Part shown: one piece after another, positions 35,246 to 46,608 of the stretch
Layout of the letters: the number at the start of each line of letters is the position of its first letter
Numbering within the stretch: position 1 is the first letter of the stretch
Origin: Hydractinia symbiolongicarpus
Lineage: Eukaryota > Cnidaria > Hydrozoa > Anthoathecata > Hydractiniidae
Assembly (NCBI RefSeq): GCF_029227915.1
Contig: NC_079880.1
Span: 20,338,501-20,402,500 of the forward strand
Direction: 5' to 3'
DNA: 64,000 bases
Program-made: the position numbers and the translations under genes
The notes under the pieces: model-generated
What the model was told of the DNA's origin: nothing
The model's database searches: none
What the model saw: only the letters and a program-made list of their open reading frames with translations

Positions 35246-36003
35246 AGACGTGCGCAAATGCGTCAAACTTTTCATCAAACTAGTGAGATTGATGAAAATT
35301 TTGATACATTTGAGTCGAACCATTAAACATGATTTTTTTCGAAAAAATGAGAAAAGAGAAAAAAAATTGAGTTAGATGATGTTTGATCGCGATCAAACTT
35401 TTCATAAAACAAAATAGGTTCATCAAACCGAGTTTTGCTGTTTGATGGCTGTTTGACGAATTTGAGTCAAATTTCATCAAACAGTCATTTCTAATAACCG
35501 CGATGGGAGAAAAAACATCAACAGTGGAGAGTCTTTCGAACGTTTCGAACGTCTTTCGAACATTTTCGACATTCGAATACTGCTTTTGATATTCCAAAAC
35601 AAAAAACATATGCTCATTCGGTCATTCATTAAACGTTGAATAACACAAAAATGGCAACGTCAGAAAGTGAAATAGAAATCAAAATGCCGATTTGTTTGCC
35701 AAAAAAAAGAAAGAGAAGAAAACGGTTGCTAAAAACAAAAAAGAACTAAAGCTAAAAGTTGATGAAAAGCCCAAGGCCGCCAAAGATTGGACAGATAAAG
35801 AAACTTCTGAACTCATCAAATTGCTTGAAGTCAACTCTTGTTTGTGGGTCTTCAATCATTTCGAATGTTTTAATAAAACGTGTTTGACGAGTTGACGCAA
35901 ATGGAAAATTCGATTTCATCAAACATTCGCAGTTTGATAAAATTTTCATCAAACAGTTTGATGAGCTGTTTAATGAACAGTTTGACGCATCTGCGCCCGT
36001 CTG
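35246..36003 (+). mobile_element. Harbinger-like element with inverted ends and a Myb/MADF-like fragment
   Basis: Left end AGACGTGCGCAAATGCGTCA, continuing AACTTTTCATCAAAC. The reverse complement of the right end is AGACGGGCGCAGATGCGTCA, continuing AACTGTTCATTAAAC. TAA borders both ends, as expected for a 3-bp target duplication. Many TTTGATGA/TCATCAAA words lie beneath the ends. The interior (35690-35860) encodes a lysine-rich segment and DWTDKETSELIKLLE, like the Myb/MADF-type protein of Harbinger transposons. No DDE transposase remains, so this copy is non-autonomous. Superfamily assignment is inference. Confidence 0.6.
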
Positions 36004-38189
36004 TAAAAACTTGTTATCAATTACGTTAAAATAGTCTCAAACTATCACTTAAAACTGTTGCCCGTGACTTTGCTGGGCTACTAATTTATTAAAAAATATT
36101 TATGTTCCACGATGTTAGATTTCACAGAGTGAAATATATTGAAATCAGTCTATCTATCATATAATGATTTTATGCGTGTTTTTTAGTATTTTACCAAACC
36201 GGCTTCAGGGGCCGATCTAGGATTTTTTTTGCTTAGGCAAAATTTAACAGATTTTGTTGGCAAAGTAATATCAGGGGTTGTGGTGTTGTATGAGGTGTTT
36301 TTATAATAAAAGGAGCTAAAATCTTCCCAAAAGTAAGGTATTTAGTTATTAAAATCGTTGCAAAATTAGAAACGAAAGTGTATTTATAGCCCAATAAATA
36401 AAAGTAACCTCCGTAGTTTAACACTTGTATCCTCGTAAAACATGCGGATGGAAAACGCGTCCGTTTAGTAAATTAGACTCGAAACAGGGTTAGCGTTGCC
36501 ATAGTTCCTTTGAATGACATACCACACTGGTATTCATCTAAGTTTTTTTTTACGTTTTACGCATTTAATACGATGAGTTACGAATTCGGTAAGTTAGGGA
36601 GTTACTTTATTTCAAAATGTGCAATAAGTCTAATAGCTAATAATACAACAAAAAATTACATTACAAGACAACTTTAAGTATAGATAGTCAACAGTAGTGC
36701 AACTTAGAATTATTGTTTGGAATATTACAGCCTGTGTTAACAACCTGTAAATGTAAAAAAAGCAGCATGTGAAAGTATGAAAGCTTCCCAGTAGACTTAA
36801 AGTGTAAGATAGCAACGCATAATAAACGTTTTCAAAAAGTATATAGTAATTACCCCTTTATGAAGTTAATACAGTTTAATATTAAGGTTACTGGTGTAGT
36901 TTTGCACCAATTTCTATTAAGCAGTAATTTTAATGATAAGAAATTCCCACAAAAGTAAAGCAGCTTATTAAGCCAGGGAAGAGTTAGAAATCAAAAAAAT
37001 AAAATCAAAACATTGAACATGTCTGAATATTATTTACCCTCACATATTCCTGTCAACTGTTTAAAAAATATTGTAAAATCTTTAAAAAAGTTTTAGTAAC
37101 TAGGTCAATTCTAAAGATTCTTATATAAAAAGTGACATTTATACAAATCCTACTATATGCATAAGTTAACACGATATTCCCATTGAATTGCAGTCTGTAA
37201 AAGAAGACTCTTTGACATGCAATTCATTCTTGGGATCTGTATTGTTTTACGTAAAAATCATTTCTATCAGTAAAAGTCATTTTGATATATATCCATCCAT
37301 TTAATATATAAATATATATCCTTTGTTTACACGTTTCCAATATTATAAGGATTCATAACAAATCTCATGTGTTTTTTAATTGATGGTGATTTTCATTGTC
37401 AGAAGAATATTAATCACAGGTACCAGGCTGACATTAATGTCTTATCCTAAATTAAAATTATATATGTTGTATTGCTCAACAAAAAAGAAGGAATATTATA
37501 CAACAAACTTGGACTATTCTTAGATTAGGTATTGTTCCATTCTTTTGCTTTTAGCAATTTTATCACAATTAAAAGCAGCCTGGGAAAGGATCTCCTCGTG
37601 TTCCTAAAAATTTTAAAATGAGCAGTGGGATGTCGCATATAAAATCTACTGTTTTTAAGTCCTTAGTTCTTAGGGACACTAATAATCGAAAAGTATATGC
37701 TAAACAAAAATTTGGCGTTGGGACGAGGTAGAATCATTTTACATTTAAGTATATCTCATACTGTAAACATCGATTTTTTAGAGAACACGAACTTTTTGTC
37801 GTCTACCGGCTAAGAAGCACATATCCGAGTGCTTATGATTTCAAAGTATTACTTACTTTAAAGCAATAAATTTGTCTCGGGGAGACGCTGGATGAAGGTT
37901 TGGTTTGAAACAACAACATGGCACACGTGGCAAAAATACTTTCCTCCAGCATTTCCAATCCTTTTAATATCTGAAAGGGTTTCCAAATTAAAACTTCTTT
38001 CTTTAACTTAACTAGCATACAATTGTTGTGATACTGTAGCCACTTAAGGTGCCTTCTGACCAAGCTAAAACCATGTTGAAAAAGAAACATCCACTTGTCC
38101 TCCATGTAACAATACCCGTAGTCGTATTAGGCGTTTTAACTTGCTATTATTGCAACTTTTTTGAAATTATTTCAAAAGCATTGATTTTT
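36004..38189. other. Non-coding stretch
   Basis: No gene recognised. A minus-strand open frame at 37833-38105 (90 codons) lacks motifs and splice support. Otherwise AT-rich unique sequence. Confidence 0.35.
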
Positions 38190-38510
38190 GTCTTGTGTTG
38201 CTTCATGTAGTACCTGGCCATGTTACACTAAATCTCTTTAGGAAATCGAGAGAACCTTTTTCTCCTTTTTCATTTATACCGATTTTTTTGTTATTTTTGT
38301 TGTAAATACTGTTATTATTAGTAGCGCACGATGTCAATAATGGTACAAAAAGAACTACAGCCGATAACGTAAACGCATATCTGACTACGAATGCTTGGAG
38401 AACACGTGAAGTTCCGTTCGAATTAAATGTCAATAGCTTGAGTAAGACTATATTTTAAATAATTCTTGGTGCAAATAAGTCGCTCAATTTGATTCATTTT
38501 TATATACAGA
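38190..38510. repeat. ~320-bp dispersed repeat, copy 2 (partner at 16590-16905)
   Basis: Same sequence and orientation as copy 1, running into GACA repeats at 38510-38525. The minus-strand reading NGTSRVLQAFVVRYA is open for over 60 codons. Confidence 0.8.
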
Positions 38511-38683
38511 CAGACAGACAGACAGACTTACAAGGTCACACCTACAATCACAAAACAATGAAATACGAGACACAAGACACAGCACACACAACTATGATGC
38601 AATAAATATGGCACCGACAGTAGGTACCTCCTATACTATGACACAAAAACATTTTACATTCCATATTTGTCTTCACTATTTCC

Positions 38684-38866
38684 ATGGAATACAAGAATAT
38701 AGAATTCCCGCCTTACAGTAATGAATTACCTTGTGATAGTAAAAGGAATGTGTTAGAGAGAAAGGATATTTATTTTAATTTAAAGGGGCTACAAACTGAT
38801 TCAATAAGTTTAATTCCCGCACATTTCAAAGAATGGCGTAATAAACAGACCACTAAAAAAGGATAA
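38684..38866 (+). CDS. Unidentified small open frame
   Basis: Sixty codons starting MEYKNIEFPPYSNELP and ending EWRNKQTTKKG. The composition is protein-like (balanced charged residues, prolines) and unlike the AT-driven frames nearby, so it may be a remnant of a transposon or an exon. No family recognised, and no splice partner could be assigned. Confidence 0.3.
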   Translation: MEYKNIEFPPYSNELPCDSKRNVLERKDIYFNLKGLQTDSISLIPAHFKEWRNKQTTKKG

Positions 38867-39139
38867 TGTGCAAGAAATTATACAGACTGAAGAACCACAC
38901 AGACAACCTGTTTATGAATAATTTTTTTTATGATGAATTTTATGATTTTTTATTTTTATTTTCACAAAAAGAAAATTTTCCTTCAGTAATCTTTTTGCCG
39001 GTAAAATAAGCTACTGTCTGTAAAATGGATTAAATATCAGTAAATCAAAAGTTTTTTGACTAGGGAGGAAAACAATTAATATATACCTCTTAGTCATTAT
39101 AAGAAAACTTGAGTTAAAACTGAGGTAAGTGCTTATATT

Positions 39140-39535
39140 GAATATATATTACTAATCGTTAACCCGTGGGTGCTTCTTGCTACTTGCGCAGCTAAGCTAC
39201 CATTTTGCGTGAAAGACAGGCAGACGTATACAGGTATTATAATATGGACTAGTAGTTAACCTGTCGTGACGCTCGTCCTTTAAATTTACCCATCACAACA
39301 AAGTGGATAAAAATATATCGCATTTGATATTCGTGTTTCCGTAACATTATTTTTAAACTCAGCGGGGGATCCGTGCAGAGACAGACAGACAGACGACGGC
39401 TATTATTATAGAGACTAGTCGTTAGCCCGTGGAAAAATCAACGGTTTGGCCAGTCCCTTAAATTTACCCGTTGCACCAAAGTTGATAAAAATATGTCGCA
39501 TTTGATATTCGGTGTCGAAACGTCGGGGTAAGACA
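39140..39535 (+). repeat. Two head-to-tail copies of a 'ACTAG|TCGTTAGCCCGTGG' repeat
   Basis: First unit: from CGTTAACCCGTGGGTGC (39158) through GCTACCATTTTGCGTGA to TATTATAATATGGACTAG (39235-39252). Second: from TAGTTAACCTG through CGCATTTGATATTCG to TATTATTATAGAGACTAG (39400-39417), followed by TCGTTAGCCCGTGGAAAAAT. A further copy with the same landmarks lies at 42290-42450. Non-coding. Confidence 0.65.
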
Positions 39536-40145
39536 AAGTCAAGGTGTGTCCTGACGTTGAACACTCTGTGGAGTGCTTAATAAGAGCCGTAAACTGTGCC
39601 ACACGATCAGGTGGAGCGCTTTAGTACAGGTATACAGTATGTGTCGTGAATTAAGTGAAGCGTATACACCATAATAGTCTTGCGACTGTATCATATTTTT
39701 TAAAAAAAATTCCCGCAACGATAGCTGAAATAAAACGCTGTTTACAAACAACAGTCGGTACCCCATCATAGCAAAAACAATCAGTCAATATTATTTTATT
39801 TTGCGGAATAAGTGTTTGTGAAAGTTAAATAATTTATCGTTATACTCTCACTTCTAGCCAAAGATAGGAGCTAGCTAAATGGCTACAGTCTCAACACAAA
39901 AATTAATGGTGGATAGGATAAAAAGCTCCAAAATCTTCGTTCCTAGCCAAAAATCCTAAAACTGGTGCGTTTAAGATCTGTACGTGACTAAAAACATGAC
40001 AATATGTTTATCTTAACATTTTAGAACATACAAAAAACCAATATTACGAAAAGAAAAAGCTTATAGAAGAAAAAAGGTGAAACAGACTTACAAACAGCAC
40101 TGAACTGACCTTCTTCTAAAAACTAAAATGGCCATCAGTGTAAGA
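39536..40145. other. Non-coding stretch
   Basis: No gene recognised between the repeat block and the SINE. Confidence 0.35.
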
Positions 40146-40474
40146 GGCGCCGTAGATTAGTGGTTATAGCTCTCGTACTCTGTGCGGGAGACCGAGGTTC
40201 GATTCCTCTTGACGGCGATTCAACATGGGCGAGTGAATGTTACCATAGCCCCGGGTTAACCCAAGCCATGTGAGGGAAATTGGGAAGATGGCACACTGTG
40301 TGGGTCGTTGGATGTTGCCGGGAGTTGTCTAGTAGAGCGCGGGACCTAATTGGGTCTGCGTCGCTCAAAGTGAGCATTAAATACTCTAGGACTCTCCATC
40401 TAAGCCATGGCCCCTCCTGGAAATAATAGACAGGGTATATCCCTCGATATTTGTGAGGCTAGCCATGTAATCTG

Positions 40475-40518
<44 letters not shown>

Positions 40519-41850
40519 CTATCTATCCTATCTATCCTATCTATCCTATCTATCCTATCTATCCTATCTATCCTATCTATCCTATCTATCCTATCTATCC
40601 TATCTATCCTATCTATCCTATCTATCCTATCTATCCTATCTATCCTATCTATCCTATCTATCCTATCTATCCTATCTATCCTATCTATCCTATCTATCCT
40701 ATCTATCCTATCTATCCTATCTATCCTATCTATCCTATCTATCCTATCTATCCTATCTATCCTATCTATCCTATCTATCCTATCTATCCTATCTATCCTA
40801 TCTATCCTATCTATCCTATCTATCCTATCTATCCTATCTATCCTATCTATCCTATCTATCCTATCTATCCTATCTATCCTATCTATCCTATCTATCCTAT
40901 CTATCCTATCTATCCTATCTATCCTATCTATCCTATCTATCCTATCTATCCTATCTATCCTATCTATCCTATCTATCCTATCTATCCTATCTATCCTATC
41001 TATCCTATCTATCCTATCTATCCTATCTATCCTATCTATCCTATCTATCCTATCTATCCTATCTATCCTATCTATCCTATCTATCCTATCTATCCTATCT
41101 ATCCTATCTATCCTATCTATCCTATCTATCCTATCTATCCTATCTATCCTATCTATCCTATCTATCCTATCTATCCTATCTATCCTATCTATCCTATCTA
41201 TCCTATCTATCCTATCTATCCTATCTATCCTATCTATCCTATCTATCCTATCTATCCTATCTATCCTATCTATCCTATCTATCCTATCTATCCTATCTAT
41301 CCTATCTATCCTATCTATCCTATCTATCCTATCTATCCTATCTATCCTATCTATCCTATCTATCCTATCTATCCTATCTATCCTATCTATCCTATCTATC
41401 CTATCTATCCTATCTATCCTATCTATCCTATCTATCCTATCTATCCTATCTATCCTATCTATCCTATCTATCCTATCTATCCTATCTATCCTATCTATCC
41501 TATCTATCCTATCTATCCTATCTATCCTATCTATCCTATCTATCCTATCTATCCTATCTATCCTATCTATCCTATCTATCCTATCTATCCTATCTATCCT
41601 ATCTATCCTATCTATCCTATCTATCCTATCTATCCTATCTATCCTATCTATCCTATCTATCCTATCTATCCTATCTATCCTATCTATCCTATCTATCCTA
41701 TCTATCCTATCTATCCTATCTATCCTATCTATCCTATCTATCCTATCTATCCTATCTATCCTATCTATCCTATCTATCCTATCTATCCTATCTATCCTAT
41801 CTATCCTATCTATCCTATCTATCCTATCTATCCTATCTATCCTATCTATC

Positions 41851-41886
<36 letters not shown>
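40146..41886 (+). mobile_element. tRNA-derived SINE with a giant expanded tail
   Basis: The head (40146-40218) is tRNA-like: CGCCGT pairs with ACGGCG as an acceptor stem, an A box TAGATTAGTGG lies at 40153-40163, and a B box GGTTCGATTCC at 40196-40206, giving an internal RNA polymerase III promoter. A body of about 250 bases follows (AGCCCCGGGTTAACCCAAGC, GAGCATTAAATACTCT, CTCCTGGAAATAATAGACAG). Two more copies of the same body occur at 43372-43637 and, inverted, at 45821-46169. The tail begins as TATC repeats at 40474 and becomes the 9-bp array. Mobilisation would depend on a LINE. Confidence 0.9.
40474..41886 (+). repeat. SINE tail: TATC run expanded into ~148 copies of a 9-bp unit
   Basis: Eleven or so TATC units (40474-40517) are followed by an apparently perfect array of ATCTATCCT from 40518 to about 41852, then more TATC units to 41886. 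The 9-bp unit equals TATC plus TATCC, so it arose by a one-base gain in the tetranucleotide tail. It gives an open frame of repeated Ile-Tyr-Pro, which I do not treat as a gene. Confidence 0.95.
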
Positions 41887-41887
<1 letters not shown>

Positions 41888-42550
41888 ATGTTTCGGTCCT
41901 CATGTTTCTTCGTCGGCATGCCCAGGCCGCGAAAGTCTTGGATTGGTTTTTCAAACAATCAAGCGTTTTGATTGGTGTATTATGTGCGAGCGGTCAAAAC
42001 AAAGTCAGTAAAACTATCAGTAAACTGTCCCATTTGTTTTCTGTAGCTCCTGAGCGAAAACGGCGATTAAGGTCACGGGGGTAATTATTATTAAATACGG
42101 CGTATTAAAATAATGCATTCATTTTTATCACTAAATTTATTTTTTCTACTTATGGTAATAAATTAAAGTAATTCAATTAATTAAAGAAATAAATTAATTT
42201 TTAGGATTTATTTTAATCAATAATTCGATTTGCGATTAAACAACCCCCTGGTTTCTAAAAATTCGCGGAAAGATCAAAGGAATATCGGTAACCCTTTTGA
42301 ACAGACAGACAGACGACGGCTATTATTATAGCCCGGGGAAAAATCCACGGGTTTGCCCGTCCTTTTTATACCGCATTGCGTGCTTCTCGCTATTGCGCAG
42401 CCAAGCTACCATTTTGCGTGACAGACAGACAGACAGACGTATACGGGCATTATAGTATGTAGATAATTTTTTGGTCATTTCCAGTCATATTTAGATACCT
42501 AATATTACATTTAATATGATTTAAGGTGTTGTTTTTGTCATCAGTGATCA
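41887..42550 (+). repeat. Intergenic with a third copy of the ACTAG/TCGTTAGCCCGTGG repeat
   Basis: From about 42290 to 42450: GACAGACAGACAGACGACGG, CTATTATTATAGCCCGGGG, then AAAAATCCACGGGTTTGCCC and GCCAAGCTACCATTTTGCGT, matching the two copies at 39.2-39.5 kb. The sequence before it (41887-42290) has no feature I recognise. Confidence 0.6.
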
Positions 42551-42740
42551 TAAACGTTTTCACAGCCATTAACTCGACTTTCGTGTAAATCACTAAAGTC
42601 GAACACCAACAACCAACAGCTGTTTCGTAGCCCCTTCCAATACTTAGCTGTCGATTATTTATTTTTAAACACCCTGGCATTTTACATGGTGCAATGATTT
42701 AAAATGGATCGGACTTTTTGCTAAATCATAATATGTTTCA
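42551..42740 (+). repeat. ~190-bp dispersed repeat, copy 2 (partner at 18838-19024)
   Basis: Same orientation as copy 1. It ends eight bases before the acceptor of the exon at 42749, so a mobile repeat forms the end of the preceding intron or promoter region. Confidence 0.75.
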
Positions 42741-42748
42741 TTTTGTAG

Positions 42749-42881
42749 GTATGCATGGTTATAACCCTAGTTTTATAAAAAGGTGGCTAGAGATGTTGCA
42801 AGATAACACCTGTTTGACGTTTAGAGAAAGAGATGAAAGTGATGAAACATATTTGGAAATATGGGGTTATTCCTATGACGG
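42749..42881 (+). CDS. Unidentified host gene, exon a
   Basis: An acceptor TTTTGTAG precedes GTATGCATGG; the frame from the ATG at 42751 reads MHGYNPSFIKRWLEMLQDNT and ends ETYLEIWGYSYDG at a GG|GTAAAT donor (phase 2). The peptide is protein-like and free of stops. Phase 2 fits the exon at 46609 exactly (GG + A gives Gly, then CLIRKKNDPL). The ATG may be the true start if the bases before it are 5' UTR. No domain recognised. Confidence 0.55.
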
Positions 42882-43371
42882 GTAAATTTATTTTAGTTTT
42901 TACTTAATACATGATTTTATGCTAGATAAAATAGTTAATTTTATTAGTTACATTGGTAGTTCTATCCCAGCTAAGTAGTAAATTAGATTTATGCTAGAGC
43001 TGTATATGTAAAATGTTTGCTCTATTTTATGCCAGCTAGCTAAAAATTTTAACAAAAGCTAACCAGTTATAAGTTCTATTATTACTACAGCTAATTTTAT
43101 GCTAGCTTTATGTTTATATGTTTGCTTCATTTATGCCAGGTAAAATGCTTAAAATAGCTAGCTAGCTAGCTATATGCTATCTAAGCTCTATTATTAATCC
43201 AGCTAATTTGGGTATTTTTATGCTAGATAAAAAATAGTTTTATGTTAGATAAGTTTGTGGCGTTATGCTAGATAGATTTATGGGGCAAATGAGGCTAAAC
43301 AGGGGTTCATTACATGTAAAAAATAGTGATATAAACTAGCTAAACATACCCTTTCATCCTATCATTTTCTT
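42882..43371. other. Intron sequence, AT-rich with GCTAGCTA words
   Basis: Contains scattered GCTAGC/TTATGCTAG words (for example GCTAGCTAGCTAGC near 43160) but no coding sequence or identifiable element. Confidence 0.4.
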
Positions 43372-43637
43372 TAGTGGCCCCGTAGACCGGGGTTCCATTC
43401 TTCTTGACGGCGATTCAACATGGCAAGTAAATTTTACTATAGCCCCGGGTTAACCCAAGCCATGTGAGGGAAATTAGTAAAGTGCGGGCCCTAATTTGGT
43501 TTGTGTAGTTCAAAACGAGCAATAAATACTCTCTCTCTCCATCTATGCCATGACCCCTTCTGGAAATAATAGACACGGTATATCCCTCAATATTTTTGAG
43601 GCTAGCCATACAAATATGCACACCTCTCTCTCTCTAC
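43372..43637 (+). mobile_element. SINE copy 2, with deleted head
   Basis: Same SINE as at 40146. The tRNA-like head is shortened (TAGTGGCCCCGTAGACCGGG keeps the A-box end, then GGGGTTCCATTCTTCTTGAC keeps a degenerate B box). The body is complete except for a gap after the CCATGTGAGGGAAATT word. The tail is a short CTCTCT run where the other copies have TATC. Lies in the intron of the unidentified host gene. Confidence 0.85.
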
Positions 43638-43904
43638 AATTTCCCGCTAAGCCATCTTTAAAAAAGCAACAAAAGCACTCCATTGCGTTGCTTAAAAACC
43701 ACGTTGTCTTGCTTACTAAAAATGTACTGGAGAATAAACATAACTAATTGTTGAATTGCTGTGATTTTTTGGACGAAATTTAAAATTTCCATAGTAACCA
43801 TGATAATTCGGATATATAGGGTCGAAATCGTATAGAAATTATATAACTCTCCACCGTCCTTTCTTTTTTCCCTTATATGTTCGCTGGCGTTCGCTTTGCT
43901 TTGC

Positions 43905-44345
43905 CCCGCAAAAATCCACTGAGGCAGGATAAAAATGAAAAAGAAGCGTTACTTGAATTTTGATGACGTCAGCAACCCATCCAAAAAAAAAAATCAGAAG
44001 CTTGTTTTCACGTTGCCTTTATTGCGTAGAGCTTAAAGCGCCAATCAAGAAAATGTATATGATCATGTGCTTTTGATGAGTGGTTAATTTGATATAGGGG
44101 TTTAAAAATTTTGCTGACGTCAACAATGGCCGGTCAAAACCTAAATTTTTTTTAAAGAATTTCTATGCCTGTTGCTTTCATCGCATAGGTCTTGAAACTC
44201 TGATCAAGAAAATGTACAGGATCATGTACGTTTGATAAGACATTAGACATGCATTTTTCGGCAACATTAAAGGAAAATGAACACATCCACTTTGCCTGTT
44301 ACAGACACACAGACACAATCTCTGTATTATTATATAAGACTAGTC
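43905..44345 (+). repeat. ~440-bp dispersed repeat, best copy
   Basis: Runs from about ATCCACTGAGGCAGGATAAA (43915) through TGATGACGTCAGCAACCC, ATCAAGAAAATGTATATGAT and a second ATCAAGAAAATGTACAGGAT, to CCACTTTGCCTGTTACAGAC and TATTATTATATAAGACTAG (44323-44341). The next bases, TCGATAAGGCCCGTGGAAAA, look like the start of another copy, so copies are arranged head to tail. Non-coding. Confidence 0.75.
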
Positions 44346-45208
44346 GATAAGGCCCGTGGAAAAATCCACTTAGGAAAAAGGCCGAGGAAAGATAGGTTGT
44401 TTTAGGTGTTTTGCTGACGTCAGTATTGCATATACAAAAAAATGTTCTTAAAATCTTACATCAAATGTGAAATTGCATTAAATCCTCCACACAAATCTTG
44501 CACAAAATAAAAAAGAACAGCTTGCAAGGTGAAAAAAGTTACAACAACGACACTCACAACACCAATACTCACAAAACCGAGAGTAAGAACACCGACAGTT
44601 ACATCACTGACAGTCACAACTCGTATAATAACATTCTCAGAAATAACGCATCTCAAATATGTACATCTTATAAGTGATTATGTTGAAAACCCTCATTATT
44701 TTACTCTGAAATGTCCAAAAGGAGGCCTGCAAGTGTTAGCACAAATCAACAAATATAAGTTATTTTACACATTTTAAATATTGTCATTCCCTTAAAATCC
44801 TATACAAAAATATGAAAAAGCCACAAAATTTAAATCTAGAAAAATCAGTCATTTCGGTTGGATACCATCCTCTCCCACAAAAATTTACACAAAATGTAAA
44901 AATCAACCAGTTAAGAACTCAAAAATTACCTTTTTAGTTCCTTACCGCCCTTTACCAACAATTTTAAGCCTAAATGTAAAAAAATCAATAAGCATAGAAT
45001 AAATGTGAATCAACAAACATTGTATACGGTTCATAAACAAAAGTTTACACAAAATATAAAACAGATCGGTTTTGTGAGAAACACATCTAAATCAACAAAA
45101 ATAAGTTCATTCAGTATGTCGTATATTGCCATTACCCATTAATCTTCCACAAAAAGGTTATGAAACACATCAAAATTTAAAATTCTCAAGAAAAACAAAA
45201 ACGTGAAA

Positions 45209-45247
<39 letters not shown>

Positions 45248-45680
45248 AAAAATTGTAAACAAGTATGGCTAGCTTTTTTACTTTTAACAAAACGTGGTAA
45301 AAACTTTAAGAATTTGAAGCTTTAATGGCTTTTTTTAAGAATCCGATTTTGTTTTAAGTGTACCACATAAAAAAAATGTAACACGTAGCTTCAGCGACAA
45401 GTATATCAAAGTTCTTACTTTTTCAGAATTCAAATCCTCTTGAAACTGTAGCATGCATTTTCTACTTCTAACTTTACTTTATTACTTCCTAGCTCCACTC
45501 TTCACTTCCGAAGTAACTTCTTGTGGCTTTATTTTTCTACTTTTACTTCTTTACAAAGACAAAGGAACCTTTCTTTTGTGCTTTTGTCGATGTCAAGGGA
45601 CACCATTTTTGGAAAGTTAGTCGTTGAATTTATTTCAGCAAATCAAATTGAGTTGTTTTCATCACGTAACGTAAACAAAG
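44346..45680. other. Non-coding intron sequence with a TA microsatellite
   Basis: A partial repeat start (GGCCCGTGGAAAAATCCAC at 44349-44367) is followed by AT-rich DNA. (TA)n lies at 45211-45244. A threonine-rich open frame at 44529-44777 comes from imperfect ACAAC/ACTCAC repetition and is not treated as a gene. Confidence 0.45.
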
Positions 45681-46590
45681 CAAACCCGCTAAAAAAAGAC
45701 AAATTTTTTTTGGCAACATTAAATTTTTTTTCGGCGACATCAAAGAAAAATAAGCATATCTACTTTGCCTGTTACAGAGACACAGAACTGGCGTATTATT
45801 ATATGGACTAGTCGATAAAGCAGATAGATAAATAGATGTGCACATTTTACATGGCTAGCCTCACAAATATCGAGGGATATACCCTGTATTATTTCCAGGA
45901 GGGTCCATGGCTTGGATGGAGAGTTCTAGAGTATTTAATGCTCATTTTGAGCTACGCAGACCCAATTAGGGGCCGCACTCTACTGGACAACTCCCGGCAA
46001 CATCCAATGGCCCACACAGTGTGCCATCTTCCCAATTCCCCCTAAATGGCTTGGGTTAACCCTGGGCTATTGCAACATTCACTCGCCCATGTTGAATCGC
46101 CGTCAAGAGGAATCGAACCCTGGTCTCCTGCACAGAGTACGAGAGCTATAACCACTAACCTACGGCGCCATAAAGCCCGTGGAAAAATCCACTGAAGCAA
46201 GATAAAATTGAAAAATAAGCGTCATATGAATTTTGATGAAGTCAGCTGGGTATTTGCAAAAAAAATTAGAACCTTGTTTTTACGTTGCTTTTATTATGTA
46301 GACCTTAAAGCGCTAATCAAGAAATTGTATGTAATCACGTGCTTTTGATGAATGGTTAATAAGATTTACGAGTTTAAAAATTTTGCTGACGCCAGCAAAG
46401 TCCCTAATAAAAGCACAGAAAATTTTAGGTGCACTGTACATTAAAGTTGTGTTATTTTCGTCGCGTTCTAACGCGAAAAATTTAACATATTAGACATAAC
46501 TTTTTTGGCAACATCAAAGAAAAATGAGGACATCCACTTTCCCTGTTACAAACAGACACAGTTTTTGTATTATTATAAGAGATGTTAATT
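45681..46590 (+). repeat. ~440-bp dispersed repeats interrupted by a SINE
   Basis: A tail end of one copy (CTTTGCCTGTTACAGAGACA to TATTATTATATGGACTAGTCG, 45763-45814) and the following head of another (CCCGTGGAAAAATCCACTGA at 46176) are split by the SINE at 45821-46169. The second copy ends near 46580 with TATTATTATAAGAG. The empty-site equivalent exists at 44337-44367. Confidence 0.75.
45821..46169 (-). mobile_element. SINE copy 3, full length, inverted, with target duplication
   Basis: Reverse orientation of the SINE at 40146, complete from the tRNA-like head (GGCGCCGTAGGTTAGTGG, B box GGTTCGATTCC) to a short ATCTATTTATCTATCTG tail. ATAAAG occurs directly on both sides (45815-45820 and 46170-46175). 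Comparison with the uninterrupted repeat junction at 44337 supports this as a duplicated target, although the empty site there reads ATAAGG. Confidence 0.9.
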
Positions 46591-46608
46591 TTTTAAATTT
46601 TTTTTTAG

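Noticed and set aside
38203-38433. Lipoprotein-like signal (SAVVLFVPLLTSCA)
   Set aside because: Lies within a dispersed repeat of a eukaryotic genome; a bacterial lipobox has no meaning here.
40146-40218. Genuine tRNA gene
   Set aside because: The acceptor stem, A box and B box are tRNA-like, but the same head is joined to the same non-tRNA body in other copies, so it is a SINE head.
40407-42011. 534-codon open frame rich in Ile-Tyr-Pro
   Set aside because: It is the translation of the 9-bp SINE-tail array and part of the SINE body; the array is simple-sequence DNA and no splice or start signal supports a gene.
44529-44777. Threonine-rich secreted-type protein
   Set aside because: Caused by imperfect ACAAC and CACTCAC repetition; no signal peptide, splice sites or conserved motif.
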